From the NCBI GenBank assembly GCA_964393525.1, contig CAYMTV010000003.1:1-64000 (forward strand): 64,000 nucleotides of DNA. The letters run 5' to 3'. A program made the translations under genes and the position numbers. The stretch is from CAYMTV01 sp964393525. GTDB lineage: Bacteria > Patescibacteriota > Microgenomatia > Daviesbacterales > UBA10151. Below are positions 24,083 to 33,337 of this stretch, piece by piece; position 1 is the stretch's first letter, and each line of letters opens with the position of its first letter. The notes under the pieces were generated by a model, which did no database searches, had not been told where the DNA came from, and was given only the letters and a program-made list of their open reading frames with translations.

Positions 24083-26302
24083 ATGCATAAATTAGTTACA
24101 AAGGAAATCGATCTTCATGGTCGAAAATTGAAGTTAGAAGCAGGTAAGCTTGCTTTGCAGGCAGACGCTGCTGTAGTGGCTTCTTTAGGTGAGACAGTAG
24201 TTTTAGCTACAGTTGCTACCAAACCAATCGTTGAAGATCCGGGTTATTTTCCTTTATCTGTTGAATACGTTGAAAAATATTATGCAGGTGGCAGGATCAC
24301 CGCCCAGAAGTTTATCAAAAGAGAAACCCGACCTTCTGAAAAAGCCATTCTTTCCGGAAGAGCAATTGACAGATCCATCAGGCCCTTATTCCCCAGGGAT
24401 TTTCGAAATGAAGTTCAGGTAATAATTACTGTTTTGTCTTTTGATGGGGTTAATGATCCGGCGATCGTAGGCTTTTATGGGGCTTCCGCAGCTTTAGCTA
24501 TCTCATCTGTACCCTGGAACGGACCAATCGGTGTTGCCCGGATTGACGAGAGGGAGCATAAGCTTATCGTCAATCCCGATATAGAGGATTTGGAAGAGCT
24601 AACTCTTGACCTAACAGTTTCAGCCGCTAAAACCAGGGTAGTCATGATTGAGGCTGAAGCAAAACAGATCCCGGATGATAAAATGTTTGCGGCAATCAAA
24701 AAAGGCTTTGAAGAAAACCAGCCGGTTGTTGATTTAATTATAGATTTTGCCAAAGAAGCAGGAAAACCCAAACAAGCTTATAGTGCTCTTACTGCTGAAG
24801 TCGACCCAAAAGTATTGGAAGAAGCCAAAAAAATTATCAAACAAAAAATAGAGGGAGCGCTTTTTGACAAAGAACACACCTGGCATGAGGCTACTGGTGA
24901 AATGATTAAGCAGGAGCTGATACTCCAGTATGCCGAAAGCTTAACAGCCGTCCAAGTTGCAGGTTTGTTTGACAAAATCGCCAAAGAGCTTATGAATGAT
25001 ACTATTTTGAATAAAAAGGCTAGGGTCGATGGCAGAGCAATGGATGAGGTGAGAGAGCTTTACATTGAAACCGGAGTTTTACCTAGAACTCACGGGTCAG
25101 CAATTTTCCAAAGAGGTGATACCCAGATTCTGTCTGTTGCTACCTTAGGCCCGCTGTCTGCAGCCCAAACTTTAGAGGGGATGGAGGGGGAGGGGCAAAA
25201 GCGCTTCATGCATCACTACAATATGAGTATTAATCCTTTCTCAGTTGGCGAAGTCAAAAGGTTAGGTGCTCCAAACAGAAGGGACATTGGCCATGGTAAT
25301 CTGGTGGAAAGATCTTTGGAGCCGGTTTTACCCTCAGAGGAAAGTTTCCCTTATGCTATCAGGGTTGTCTCGGAAGTTATGGGGGCTAATGCTTCAACCT
25401 CAATGGCCTCAGCCTGTGCTACAACCTTGGCCTTGCTCAATGCTGGAGTTCCAATAGATCCGGTTGCCGGCATTGCCTTGGGGCTGATTACCGATCACTC
25501 AGATGAGAGTAAATTCCAGGTTTTAACCGATATGCGGGCGGTTGAAGATTTTTACGGAGAAATGGATTTTAAAGTCTGTGGAACAAAAAACGGTGTTACC
25601 GGAATCCAGATGGACACCAAACTTGAGGGATTGACTTTTGACATCATTGAGGAGGCTTTAAATCAGGGTAAAAAAGCCCGGGAGTTTATCTTATCAAAGA
25701 TGCATCAGGCAGCGCCTGAAGAAGAAGAAATCTCAAAATACGCCCCCAAGATTCAAGTCACCCATATCAAGCCTGAGGAGATCGGCATGCTGATCGGGCC
25801 GGGAGGTAAAAATATTAATGGGATTATTGCCAAAACCGGTGCCCAAATAGATATTGAAGATGACGGGACTGTGATGGTCTCATCAATGGATGAGGAGGCA
25901 ATCAAAAAAGCTATTGAGGCAATTGAGGGAATGTTTAAAAAGATTGAAGTGGGGGAGGTATTTGACGGGAAAGTTGTCCGGATTGCGCCATTTGGCGCAT
26001 TTGTCGAACTGGCTCCGGGTAAAGATGGGTTGGTGCATGTTTCCCAAATGGCAACATACAGAGTTGAAAAACCTGAAGATATAGTTTCCGAGGGACAAAC
26101 TGTTCATGTTAGGGTTACTGATGTTGATTCACAAGGCAAGATTGCATTATCAATGCTTTTTGGTTCTGATGTTAAACCGGAAACCGAAGGTAGACCACAA
26201 GGAGGCAGGCAAGGTTTTAGAAGAGAAGACAGAGGAAGAGGCGGTCAAAGACGGGATTTTGGTGGTGACAAAAGACGCAACCGACGTGATTTTGGTAGAT
26301 GA
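24083..26302 (+). CDS. pnp: Polyribonucleotide nucleotidyltransferase (PNPase)
   Basis: This 3'-5' phosphorolytic exoribonuclease acts in RNA turnover. There are two RNase PH domains (residues 1-215 and about 310-540), the second with the active-site region around GEGQKRFMHHYNM. A KH domain (GMLIGPGGKNINGI, about 570) and an S1 domain (VVRIAPFGAFVEL, about 630) follow. The 739 residues include a short Arg/Gly-rich tail that may bind RNA. The stop overlaps the next start by 4 bases (ATGA). Confidence 0.97.
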   Translation: MHKLVTKEIDLHGRKLKLEAGKLALQADAAVVASLGETVVLATVATKPIVEDPGYFPLSVEYVEKYYAGGRITAQKFIKRETRPSEKAILSGRAIDRSIRPLFPRDFRNEVQVIITVLSFDGVNDPAIVGFYGASAALAISSVPWNGPIGVARIDEREHKLIVNPDIEDLEELTLDLTVSAAKTRVVMIEAEAKQIPDDKMFAAIKKGFEENQPVVDLIIDFAKEAGKPKQAYSALTAEVDPKVLEEAKKIIKQKIEGALFDKEHTWHEATGEMIKQELILQYAESLTAVQVAGLFDKIAKELMNDTILNKKARVDGRAMDEVRELYIETGVLPRTHGSAIFQRGDTQILSVATLGPLSAAQTLEGMEGEGQKRFMHHYNMSINPFSVGEVKRLGAPNRRDIGHGNLVERSLEPVLPSEESFPYAIRVVSEVMGANASTSMASACATTLALLNAGVPIDPVAGIALGLITDHSDESKFQVLTDMRAVEDFYGEMDFKVCGTKNGVTGIQMDTKLEGLTFDIIEEALNQGKKAREFILSKMHQAAPEEEEISKYAPKIQVTHIKPEEIGMLIGPGGKNINGIIAKTGAQIDIEDDGTVMVSSMDEEAIKKAIEAIEGMFKKIEVGEVFDGKVVRIAPFGAFVELAPGKDGLVHVSQMATYRVEKPEDIVSEGQTVHVRVTDVDSQGKIALSMLFGSDVKPETEGRPQGGRQGFRREDRGRGGQRRDFGGDKRRNRRDFGR

Positions 26303-26928
26303 AGAAAAACCTCAGTATCTTGGGCTTTTTAATAATTCTTTTAATCTTACTACTGCTCCTGTTTTTAATAAATCCTACTCAAACAGCAATTTTTTTAAAT
26401 AGTTTAGACCAAAAAGTTATCAAAAATAGCAGTTTTGCTGAAATCTCGACAGAAGGCAATACTCTCACTCTAAAATTTGCACTAACTGAACAAGAGACGT
26501 CCGATGCCGAAGAGTTCTCCCACAATTTAGGTACGGATTCAAACTGGCTTGAGGGGATCTCTTTAACACTTGACTCCAACAGTGCAGCTTATATTAAAGA
26601 ATTTGCTCAGGCAAAAGTAAGTGTTGATTTTGCCTCAAAAAGCCTTCATTTTAAAAATCAAAGTCTGCCAAAGCTGCAGACAGCATTGATAAAAAATGAA
26701 TATTCATATGCTACAAAATCAGGCAGACTTAAATTAAAAACCAAAGGTGACAGTGAGTTTAAGTTGGAAATTATAGATCCTGGAGTGATTTTCAGGGAAG
26801 CAACACCATCAGGCAAGCTTAATTTATCGGAAAAATTAATTCCAATATTTCCAATACTGTCAAAGATGGATACAATAAGACTAGAAGTTGACGGGAAAAA
26901 CGTTAGCGGACAAATAATGCTTAAGTAG
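26299..26928 (+). CDS. Membrane-anchored protein of unknown function
   Basis: 209 residues. One strongly hydrophobic N-terminal helix (about residues 5-24) is followed by a soluble part with alternating beta-like pattern and many Ser, Thr and Lys. No lipobox Cys or catalytic motif is seen. It overlaps pnp by 4 bases and is likely co-translated, but no functional link is evident. Confidence 0.7.
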   Translation: MKKNLSILGFLIILLILLLLLFLINPTQTAIFLNSLDQKVIKNSSFAEISTEGNTLTLKFALTEQETSDAEEFSHNLGTDSNWLEGISLTLDSNSAAYIKEFAQAKVSVDFASKSLHFKNQSLPKLQTALIKNEYSYATKSGRLKLKTKGDSEFKLEIIDPGVIFREATPSGKLNLSEKLIPIFPILSKMDTIRLEVDGKNVSGQIMLK

Positions 26929-26957
26929 AATGTCACAAGGAATTATAAGGACCTGCT

Positions 26958-27003
26958 TCGGACTTCGGTAAGTTATATATTTTACCTCGTCCTCGCAGAA
27001 CCT
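26958..27003 (+). other. Hairpin region before the Lon-like gene
   Basis: Nested complementary segments AGGAC / GTCCT and GGTAA / TTACC fall in the 26929-27050 spacer. Possible leader structure; nothing else is recognised there. Confidence 0.3.
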
Positions 27004-27050
27004 TGCCTTTTTAAACTTAGGTATTAAAAGTTTAAGGAAAGTTTAAAAAC

Positions 27051-28094
27051 GTGGACAACACTGCCCAGACTATTATTTCTAAACTGCAGCAGAAGATTCA
27101 AGCCGCCCAGCTGCCTTTCGATGTTTTAGAAAAACTTCAGGATGAGCTTGTCAGAACTGAGGCTTTGTTAAAAAACCATCAGGCAGGGCCGGAAACCGAC
27201 AGACAAATCAACTATATAAACTTCATCTGTGAGCTACCCTGGGGAAAAATAAGTCAGGATATCTTAGATGTTAAAAGGGCCAAACAGATCTTAGATAAAA
27301 ATCATTTTGGGATGGAGCCTATTAAAGAAAGGATCTTGGAATACCTGTCGGTTCTTATTTTAACCCGCCAAAAACAAGCTATAACCCATCAACCGGTTTT
27401 AGCTTTTGTTGGTCTGGTAGGATCCGGAAAAACTTCTCTGGCTTTCTCGATTGCTGAAGCCTTAGGTAGACAAATTATCAGGATTCCTTTTGGAGGATTG
27501 GGTAGCGCACTTCAGCTTCGGGGGGAATCCAGAGTTAAAGCCGAAGCAGAGCCAGGACTGATTATGAAAGCTTTAAGAAAATCTCAAGTTAAAAACCCGG
27601 TAATACTTCTAGATGAGATTGACAGGATAACCCAGGAAGGGAGAAATGACATTATGGGAGTTTTGGTGGAACTTTTGGATCCTGAACAGAATATGGCGTT
27701 TGTTGATCATTATGTTTCCTTTCCCTTTGATTTATCTACAGTACTTTTTGTGGCAACAGCCAATAACACCGGAAATATTGCAACTGCGGTACTAGATAGG
27801 ATTGAACTGATTGAGATGCCATTTTATTCGGATGATCAGAAAGTTGTGATTGGCAGGGATTATCTTTTGCCACAGGCGGTTTTAAATGCCGGTTTGGACC
27901 CAAGGCTTATTCAAATAGATCCCAATATCTGGCTGAATATTGTTCGTCCCCTAGGGTTTGATGGGGGGATCAGGTCTTTAAAAAGAAATGTGGATTCCTT
28001 GGTAAGGAAAGTTGCAAAAAAAGTCGTTGAAGGAAACCCGGGACCTTATATAATTAATGCCACAAACATTACAGAGTATATGCCGGTAGGGTAA
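27051..28094 (+). CDS. Lon-like AAA+ ATPase lacking the protease domain
   Basis: 347 residues aligned with the central part of Lon: a helical linker with ELPWGK (62-67), the RAKQILDKNHFGMEPIKERILEYL segment, Walker A GLVGSGKT (121-128), Walker B LLDEID (186-191), LLDPEQNMAFVDHY and a FVATAN sensor. The protein then ends. The Lon N-terminal substrate domain and the Ser-Lys protease domain are both absent, and the next gene starts five bases later, so no separate protease fragment follows. It may be an unfoldase or chaperone, or supply ATPase activity to another protein. The start is GTG. Confidence 0.85.
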   Translation: MDNTAQTIISKLQQKIQAAQLPFDVLEKLQDELVRTEALLKNHQAGPETDRQINYINFICELPWGKISQDILDVKRAKQILDKNHFGMEPIKERILEYLSVLILTRQKQAITHQPVLAFVGLVGSGKTSLAFSIAEALGRQIIRIPFGGLGSALQLRGESRVKAEAEPGLIMKALRKSQVKNPVILLDEIDRITQEGRNDIMGVLVELLDPEQNMAFVDHYVSFPFDLSTVLFVATANNTGNIATAVLDRIELIEMPFYSDDQKVVIGRDYLLPQAVLNAGLDPRLIQIDPNIWLNIVRPLGFDGGIRSLKRNVDSLVRKVAKKVVEGNPGPYIINATNITEYMPVG

Positions 28095-28098
28095 AAAT

Positions 28099-29844
28099 AT
28101 GCCTAAAATAAGAACATTTAGACCAAAGCAACAACAATCGCAAGTTCCCCAGCAACAGAGGCAGCCTATGCCCGCTACATCAACACCTAAACCCAAGACA
28201 TTAAAACTTATCCCCTTGGGAGGAGTGGGTGATGTGACCAAAAACATGTATATCTATGAGTATGGGGATGATATCGTAGTTGTTGACTGCGGAGTTGGTT
28301 TTCCTTCAGAAGCCATGCCCGGAATTGATCTGGTGATCCCAGACATTACCTATTTAAGAGATAAAATTCATAAAATCAGGGCAATTTTAATCACCCATGC
28401 TCACGATGACCATATTGGAGGGTTGCCTTACATCTGGCCGGAACTTAAAGTCCCGATCTACTGCCAGAAACTGACAGCAGGACTCATTAAAGGCAAATTT
28501 TCTGAACACAGGCTGCCCAAAGACCAAATTAAAACAGTTGCCTTAAAAGACACAATAAATTTAGGGGTTTTTCAAGCCAGTTTTTACCAGGTATCCCACT
28601 CCATTCCGGACTCAACAGGGATTGTTTTACATACACCGGTAGGAACACTTATCCACCAGGCAGATTTTAAGATGGACTGGACTCCGGTTAACGGTCAGGT
28701 GACGGATGTTGGGACTGTTGCCAGACTGGGTGAGTCCGGAGTTTTATTTATGTCATTGGACTGTTTAAGAGTAGAAAAACCCGGGTATACTCTTTCGGAG
28801 AAGGCCATTGAAGGAACTTTTGCCGAGGTGGAAAGTAAAACCTTGGGGAAAGTTTTGATTACCATGACCTCCTCAAATGTCACCAGGATCCAGCAGGCTA
28901 TCAATGTAGCCTCTAAATCAGGCAGGAAATTGGCGCTTTCCGGAAGAAGTATGGAAGGAGTCTTTCAGGTTGCCCGGGATTTGGGTTATTTAGATGTTCC
29001 TCTAGGTCTTGTGATAGCTCAGGAAGAGGTCAAAAGATTTCCGGAGGGTAAAGTAATGATTTTAATTGCCGGCTCACAGGGACAACCCGGTTCAGCGTTG
29101 TCTAGGGTAGCTTTTAATGATCACAAGCACATTCAGGTAAAGCGGGAAGATGCGGTAGTTTTTAGTGCTGATCCGATACCGGGAACCGAATCAGCTCAGA
29201 ATGCTTTAATTGATTCCTTAACCACCTTGGGTTGCAACGTTTACTACACTGCTTTAACATCAGAACTTCATGTAAGCGGCCATGCAGCTCAGGAAGAATT
29301 AAAATTGATGATTAACCTGGCTAAACCCAAGTTCATTTTGCCTATAGGTGGTACGTTTAAGCACATGAAGGCCTTTGTTAATATGTCCAAAGACATGGGT
29401 TATAAAGAACATCAGGTTTTTATGGCCAAAGATGGCGATATTATTGAAATTTCTAAAGGCGATGCCCGAATCAAGGGATTTGTTGATGTATCAAATGTTT
29501 ATGTAGATGGGTTGGGGGTGGGAGACATTGGCAATGTGATTTTGCGCGACAGGCAGAGAATGAGTGAGGAAGGTGTGGTGATTGTGATTGTGCCGATTGA
29601 CCAGCATAACGGAAAGCTGGCCGGTGAGCCGGATATTATTTCGCGGGGGTTTGTTTTTGGAGAGGAAGGAGAAGATATGCTTGAGGCTGCCAAAGAGATA
29701 GTCAGATCCTATGTTGAAACCCACCCTGATACTAAAGTTGATTGGAGATATATCCGTCATCAAATAGAAGAAACTTTGGATAACTTTTTTTATGAAGAAA
29801 CCAAACGTAATCCGCTAATTTTACCGATTGTTGTAGAGGTTTAA
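28099..29844 (+). CDS. rnj: Ribonuclease J family metallo-beta-lactamase nuclease
   Basis: RNase J acts in mRNA decay and rRNA processing as a 5'-3' exonuclease and endonuclease. A Gln/Pro-rich leader (residues 1-33) precedes the metallo-beta-lactamase core. Metal motif THAHDDHIGG (99-108) is followed by the second His (HSIPDSTG), the HQADFKMD segment, a beta-CASP domain with LALSGRSM and SGHA, and a C-terminal domain. At 581 residues the length is normal. It directly follows the Lon-like gene. Confidence 0.94.
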   Translation: MPKIRTFRPKQQQSQVPQQQRQPMPATSTPKPKTLKLIPLGGVGDVTKNMYIYEYGDDIVVVDCGVGFPSEAMPGIDLVIPDITYLRDKIHKIRAILITHAHDDHIGGLPYIWPELKVPIYCQKLTAGLIKGKFSEHRLPKDQIKTVALKDTINLGVFQASFYQVSHSIPDSTGIVLHTPVGTLIHQADFKMDWTPVNGQVTDVGTVARLGESGVLFMSLDCLRVEKPGYTLSEKAIEGTFAEVESKTLGKVLITMTSSNVTRIQQAINVASKSGRKLALSGRSMEGVFQVARDLGYLDVPLGLVIAQEEVKRFPEGKVMILIAGSQGQPGSALSRVAFNDHKHIQVKREDAVVFSADPIPGTESAQNALIDSLTTLGCNVYYTALTSELHVSGHAAQEELKLMINLAKPKFILPIGGTFKHMKAFVNMSKDMGYKEHQVFMAKDGDIIEISKGDARIKGFVDVSNVYVDGLGVGDIGNVILRDRQRMSEEGVVIVIVPIDQHNGKLAGEPDIISRGFVFGEEGEDMLEAAKEIVRSYVETHPDTKVDWRYIRHQIEETLDNFFYEETKRNPLILPIVVEV

Positions 29845-29862
29845 TTAACCTATAGTTGAATA

Positions 29863-29871
29863 TGTTATAAT
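29863..29871 (+). promoter_or_regulatory. Extended -10 promoter of ftsK
   Basis: TGTTATAAT is a perfect -10 with TGn extension, 21 bases before the ATG. No clear -35 box is present. Confidence 0.5.
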
Positions 29872-29892
29872 ACATTAGTTAAAACTGTCCAT

Positions 29893-32022
29893 ATGCCCAG
29901 ACGTCGCTCGATATATTCACTGCCAAAACTCAAACTTAAGCAAAAAACTATAGTTGCTGTAGGCTCTATTATTTCTTTGATCCTGGCAGGACTTTCAGGA
30001 GTATCATTTGTAACCGATTCCAGATATCTTTCGTTTTGGAAAGAATTCTTAGTTTCAAAAGTTGGATGGGCTGCAATACTCTCACCAATTGTTTTTCTTC
30101 TAGTTGGACTTGTGCTGCACAGAGTTAAATGGAAATTTGCCCAAACTAATGTACTTTTAGGGCTTATTACAATGCTTACTGCCCTAATAGGTATCTCGGG
30201 TGCGGCAAGCGAAACCGCCGGAGGATCGCTAGGCAGCTATCTTTGGGTGCAACTTAAGGATATTATCACGGCTCCAGGTTCAATAATCCTGCTTTTGGGA
30301 GTGTTTCTGGTAGGTTTAGTGGTTTTACTAAATACCAGTATCGGCCAAATCTTTGAGCTTCTTGGAAAAATATTTTCTCTTTTGGGAAGCGGCTTTTCCA
30401 AACTGTTGGGGCTGTTTAGCCGGGATGAAACACTTCAACCCAAATCCTCCCAAATTAGACTTTCCGGGATTGATGATCGCGGAGTCAGAAATAAACCTAC
30501 CAACAAAGAACCTATTAAAGAACCTGTTATGGCAGAAACCTTGGTTCAAAATATTGCCGGCCAGACCAGAGTCTGGCGTTACCCGCCGTTAAGTTTGCTG
30601 TCGGATAAAGGCGGGGCTCCGGCCGATCGGGGTGATGTTAAGAAAAATGCCGCGATAATTGAAAGAACCCTTGAGTCTTTTGGGATCCAGGCCAGAGTTG
30701 CCGAGGTAAACGGCGGTCCGGCTGTTACCCAATATGCTCTGGAGATAGCTCAAGGGACAAAGATTGCCAAAATTGCTAATTTACAACATGATATCGCCTT
30801 ATCTTTGGCAACCAGAACCGGAACCGTCAGGATTGAAGCGCCAATTCCGGGCAAATCTTTAGTTGGTATCGAAGTTCCAAATCACACTTTAGAAATAGTT
30901 AATTTAAAATCTGTCATCGCCTCGGATGAAATGAAAAAGCATAAATCCAAGCTGGCGGTAAGCTTAGGGAAGGATACCGCTTCACACCCGATGATTGTCG
31001 ACATTGACCGGATGCCGCACATTTTAGTGGCCGGAACTACCGGCTCGGGAAAGTCAATTTTACTTCACCAGTGGATTACTTCATTGATCTTTCGAAATTC
31101 ACCCAGCGAGTTAAAACTAATTTTAATAGATCCAAAGAGGGTTGAGATGAGTAGCTACAATGGTGTTCCTCATTTACTTGCACCGGTTATTGTAGAGCCG
31201 GAGAAAATTTTATCTGCTTTAAAGTGGGCCATGGCTGAGATGGACAGGCGGTATAAACTATTCCAGCAGGTAGGTGTCAGAAACATCCAGGGGTACAATG
31301 AGATGTCTGGTTTTCAGGCTCTGCCTTATATAGTAATCATTATTGATGAGTTGGCAGACTTGATGATGTTTGCGCCGGTTGAAGTTGAGGATGCCATAAC
31401 CCGTTTGGCTCAACTGGCCAGGGCTACCGGAATCCATCTTGTGGTTGCCACCCAAAGACCTTCGGTGGATGTTATTACCGGACTGATGAAAGCCAATATC
31501 CCATGCAGGATTGCTTTTAACGTATCATCAATGATTGACTCAAGAGTCATTATCGATCAACCCGGTGCGGAAAAACTTTTAGGAAGAGGAGATATGTTAT
31601 TTCTGCCGCCTGATGCTGCCAAACCAATCCGTATCCAGGGAGTTTTAGTCACAGACCCTGAAACTAACGGGGTGGTTAAATTCTTAAAAGAAAACGGGAT
31701 TATTCCAGAATATACTGCTGAGGTAACAGAGATGCCGATTGGCAGGATCGGTAAAGGTACTGGTGCGGGTTTAGGAGGAAGTGATGATGAGAGAGATGGA
31801 TTATTTGAAGAAGCAGTGAAAACAGTCTGTCAGTATGATCGGGCTTCTGCCTCTCTTTTACAAAGAAGGCTTAAGGTAGGTTATGCCAGGGCAGCCAGGA
31901 TTATAGATGAACTTGAGGCAGCAGGGATAATCGGGCCAGGAGATGGCTCAAAACCCAGAGATGTCTTAGTCAGAAACCCGGATGAGTATTTTGTAGCCCA
32001 GAAGCAAACTCTTAATACTTAA
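29893..32022 (+). CDS. ftsK: DNA translocase FtsK/SpoIIIE
   Basis: This hexameric DNA pump clears chromosomes at the division septum. An N-terminal membrane region of about four helices (residues 18-150) precedes a basic linker, the alpha/beta motor with Walker A GTTGSGKS (381-388) and Walker B IVIIIDELADL, and a C-terminal winged-helix gamma domain (SLLQRRLKVGYARAARIID) that reads orienting sequences. At 709 residues it is complete. Confidence 0.96.
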   Translation: MPRRRSIYSLPKLKLKQKTIVAVGSIISLILAGLSGVSFVTDSRYLSFWKEFLVSKVGWAAILSPIVFLLVGLVLHRVKWKFAQTNVLLGLITMLTALIGISGAASETAGGSLGSYLWVQLKDIITAPGSIILLLGVFLVGLVVLLNTSIGQIFELLGKIFSLLGSGFSKLLGLFSRDETLQPKSSQIRLSGIDDRGVRNKPTNKEPIKEPVMAETLVQNIAGQTRVWRYPPLSLLSDKGGAPADRGDVKKNAAIIERTLESFGIQARVAEVNGGPAVTQYALEIAQGTKIAKIANLQHDIALSLATRTGTVRIEAPIPGKSLVGIEVPNHTLEIVNLKSVIASDEMKKHKSKLAVSLGKDTASHPMIVDIDRMPHILVAGTTGSGKSILLHQWITSLIFRNSPSELKLILIDPKRVEMSSYNGVPHLLAPVIVEPEKILSALKWAMAEMDRRYKLFQQVGVRNIQGYNEMSGFQALPYIVIIIDELADLMMFAPVEVEDAITRLAQLARATGIHLVVATQRPSVDVITGLMKANIPCRIAFNVSSMIDSRVIIDQPGAEKLLGRGDMLFLPPDAAKPIRIQGVLVTDPETNGVVKFLKENGIIPEYTAEVTEMPIGRIGKGTGAGLGGSDDERDGLFEEAVKTVCQYDRASASLLQRRLKVGYARAARIIDELEAAGIIGPGDGSKPRDVLVRNPDEYFVAQKQTLNT

Positions 32023-32027
32023 TATCC

Positions 32028-32429
32028 TTATTGACGCAAGTGAGTTGCTGCATGTTCAGCTGCTAAAAGTACTCTTCTATGATTCCTACCACTTTGTAGC
32101 CATGCACTGGGAGTCTGGCCAGCTAATTCCTGTTGTGTTGATATAAACCAACAAGCAACTGTGTAAGGTATTATAATTACTCCCTCAAAAGTTTCTAATA
32201 TTTGTGGAAGGACTTTATAAGGCCGTTTACGAACTGGAGTAAATTGAAAAGCTGGATATACTAATGCACCGTCCTCTGTGGGAAGTGCTAATAATCTTTG
32301 TTGCTGAACCATTTCTGTAATGGTTTCAGGACTGGGAGCTTTAAGTTGTTTCTGTACTGTTTCTAAATCCAAAAGCTTGCCTAAATATCTACTCCAAATC
32401 TCGGTTTTTTCTCCCTCGATTATCTTCAT
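32028..32429 (-). CDS. DUF2384-like (Xre/MbcA/ParS C-terminal type) protein
   Basis: 133 residues. The C-terminal half has the pattern of the MbcA/ParS toxin-binding domain: YPAFQF, a middle helix, then ACWFISTQQELAGQTPSAWLQSG and VLLAAEHA. Such proteins are usually antitoxins of RES-domain toxins, but no RES toxin gene lies next to it. The DUF433/DUF5615 pair upstream on the same strand makes this short region look like an accessory toxin-antitoxin patch. The spacer 32430-32584 shows no feature. Confidence 0.55.
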   Translation of the reverse strand: MKIIEGEKTEIWSRYLGKLLDLETVQKQLKAPSPETITEMVQQQRLLALPTEDGALVYPAFQFTPVRKRPYKVLPQILETFEGVIIIPYTVACWFISTQQELAGQTPSAWLQSGRNHRRVLLAAEHAATHLRQ

Positions 32430-32584
32430 ACATCCATTCTAACAAATACTGTCAAAGAACTTTTTAAACAAAATTTTCCTCCCACAGTAATTTGTTAAAT
32501 TCTAATAAACTTCCAACTCGGGGTTGTCAAGCTAAATCGGTACCAATTATTCACTATTGTGAACTTTTGGTATTAAGTTTTAAA

Positions 32585-32947
32585 TTAAACTTCTGATTCG
32601 CCACTAACTATTGTTAATTTTCCTAGTAGGGATTTTTTGGTAGATTTATTTAAGAGGGCAGTTAATTTTTTGTCTATTTGATCAAGGGAAAGATTGGCGG
32701 ATACACCGATAACACCTGTTGATTTGCTTGTTGGAGCTAATAGTTGAAAGTCTTTTATATTGAAAGTAACCAGTAGTCTGCCTTTTCGTTTGGCAAAATC
32801 ATAGACTTCAGAATCTAGCAATGCGCTTTGTTTGTAGTTTCCAGATATATGCTTAACATCAAATCTGCTATTTGTAGTTAACAAACTTTGTCTGAAATAA
32901 AACCCTTCATCTAGCAGTAGTTTGTGTTTGTAAAATTTCCGCCGCAT
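32585..32947 (-). CDS. DUF5615 PIN-like putative toxin
   Basis: 120 residues, starting with a LLLDEGFYFRQSL segment (an Asp/Glu pair as in PIN-like nucleases). DSEVYDFAKRKGRLLVTFNIKDF is the DUF5615 signature, with a second acidic residue following a VTxxxKDF strand. The family is paired with DUF433 antitoxins. The start lies 41 bases inside the upstream DUF433 gene, so the two are translated as a coupled pair. RNase activity is inferred from the fold family. Confidence 0.8.
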   Translation of the reverse strand: MRRKFYKHKLLLDEGFYFRQSLLTTNSRFDVKHISGNYKQSALLDSEVYDFAKRKGRLLVTFNIKDFQLLAPTSKSTGVIGVSANLSLDQIDKKLTALLNKSTKKSLLGKLTIVSGESEV

Positions 32948-33152
32948 CTTTGGGAGAACTCAGTTTACTAATTAGCTCATCAATAGCACCTTTGATTGTT
33001 TTTAATGGTACCCAGGTATATCCTTCTTGAATTAGTTCAACAGTATATCCTTCTTTGAGACGTTGAATTATCACTGCAATAGGAATTCTAGTTCCTACGA
33101 TAACTGGTGCACCACCCATGATATTAGGAGTCGAGGTGATGTACTTTTTCAT
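32907..33152 (-). CDS. DUF433 antitoxin
   Basis: 81 residues. IMGGAPVIVGTRIPIAVIIQRLKEG is the DUF433 signature of a short winged-helix-like domain, followed by KTIKGAIDELI. It precedes and overlaps the PIN-like toxin gene. It is expected to bind the toxin and probably its own promoter. Confidence 0.85.
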   Translation of the reverse strand: MKKYITSTPNIMGGAPVIVGTRIPIAVIIQRLKEGYTVELIQEGYTWVPLKTIKGAIDELISKLSSPKDAAEILQTQTTAR

Positions 33153-33298
33153 AATCCTAATTATATCAAATTTTCTAATCTTTTAACTTAATTCTTACTC
33201 AAATCTTCTTACAAATTTACTTAGAAAGTTTAAATTTATATTTAGTTAACAATGAGCGAAGCTTTTGTTTCGCAAATAAAAATCGAGCAGGCATATAG

Positions 33299-33330
33299 AA
33301 AAAGGCGGTCTGTGACGGAACCGCCTTTTT
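33299..33330 (-). terminator. Bidirectional intrinsic terminator after the ketosynthase genes
   Basis: AAAAAGGCGGT and ACCGCCTTTTT flank a 10-base loop. It works for the minus-strand ketosynthase pair ending at 33338 and could also stop plus-strand transcription. It separates that pair from the toxin-antitoxin genes. Confidence 0.8.
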
Positions 33331-33337
33331 GTTGAGT

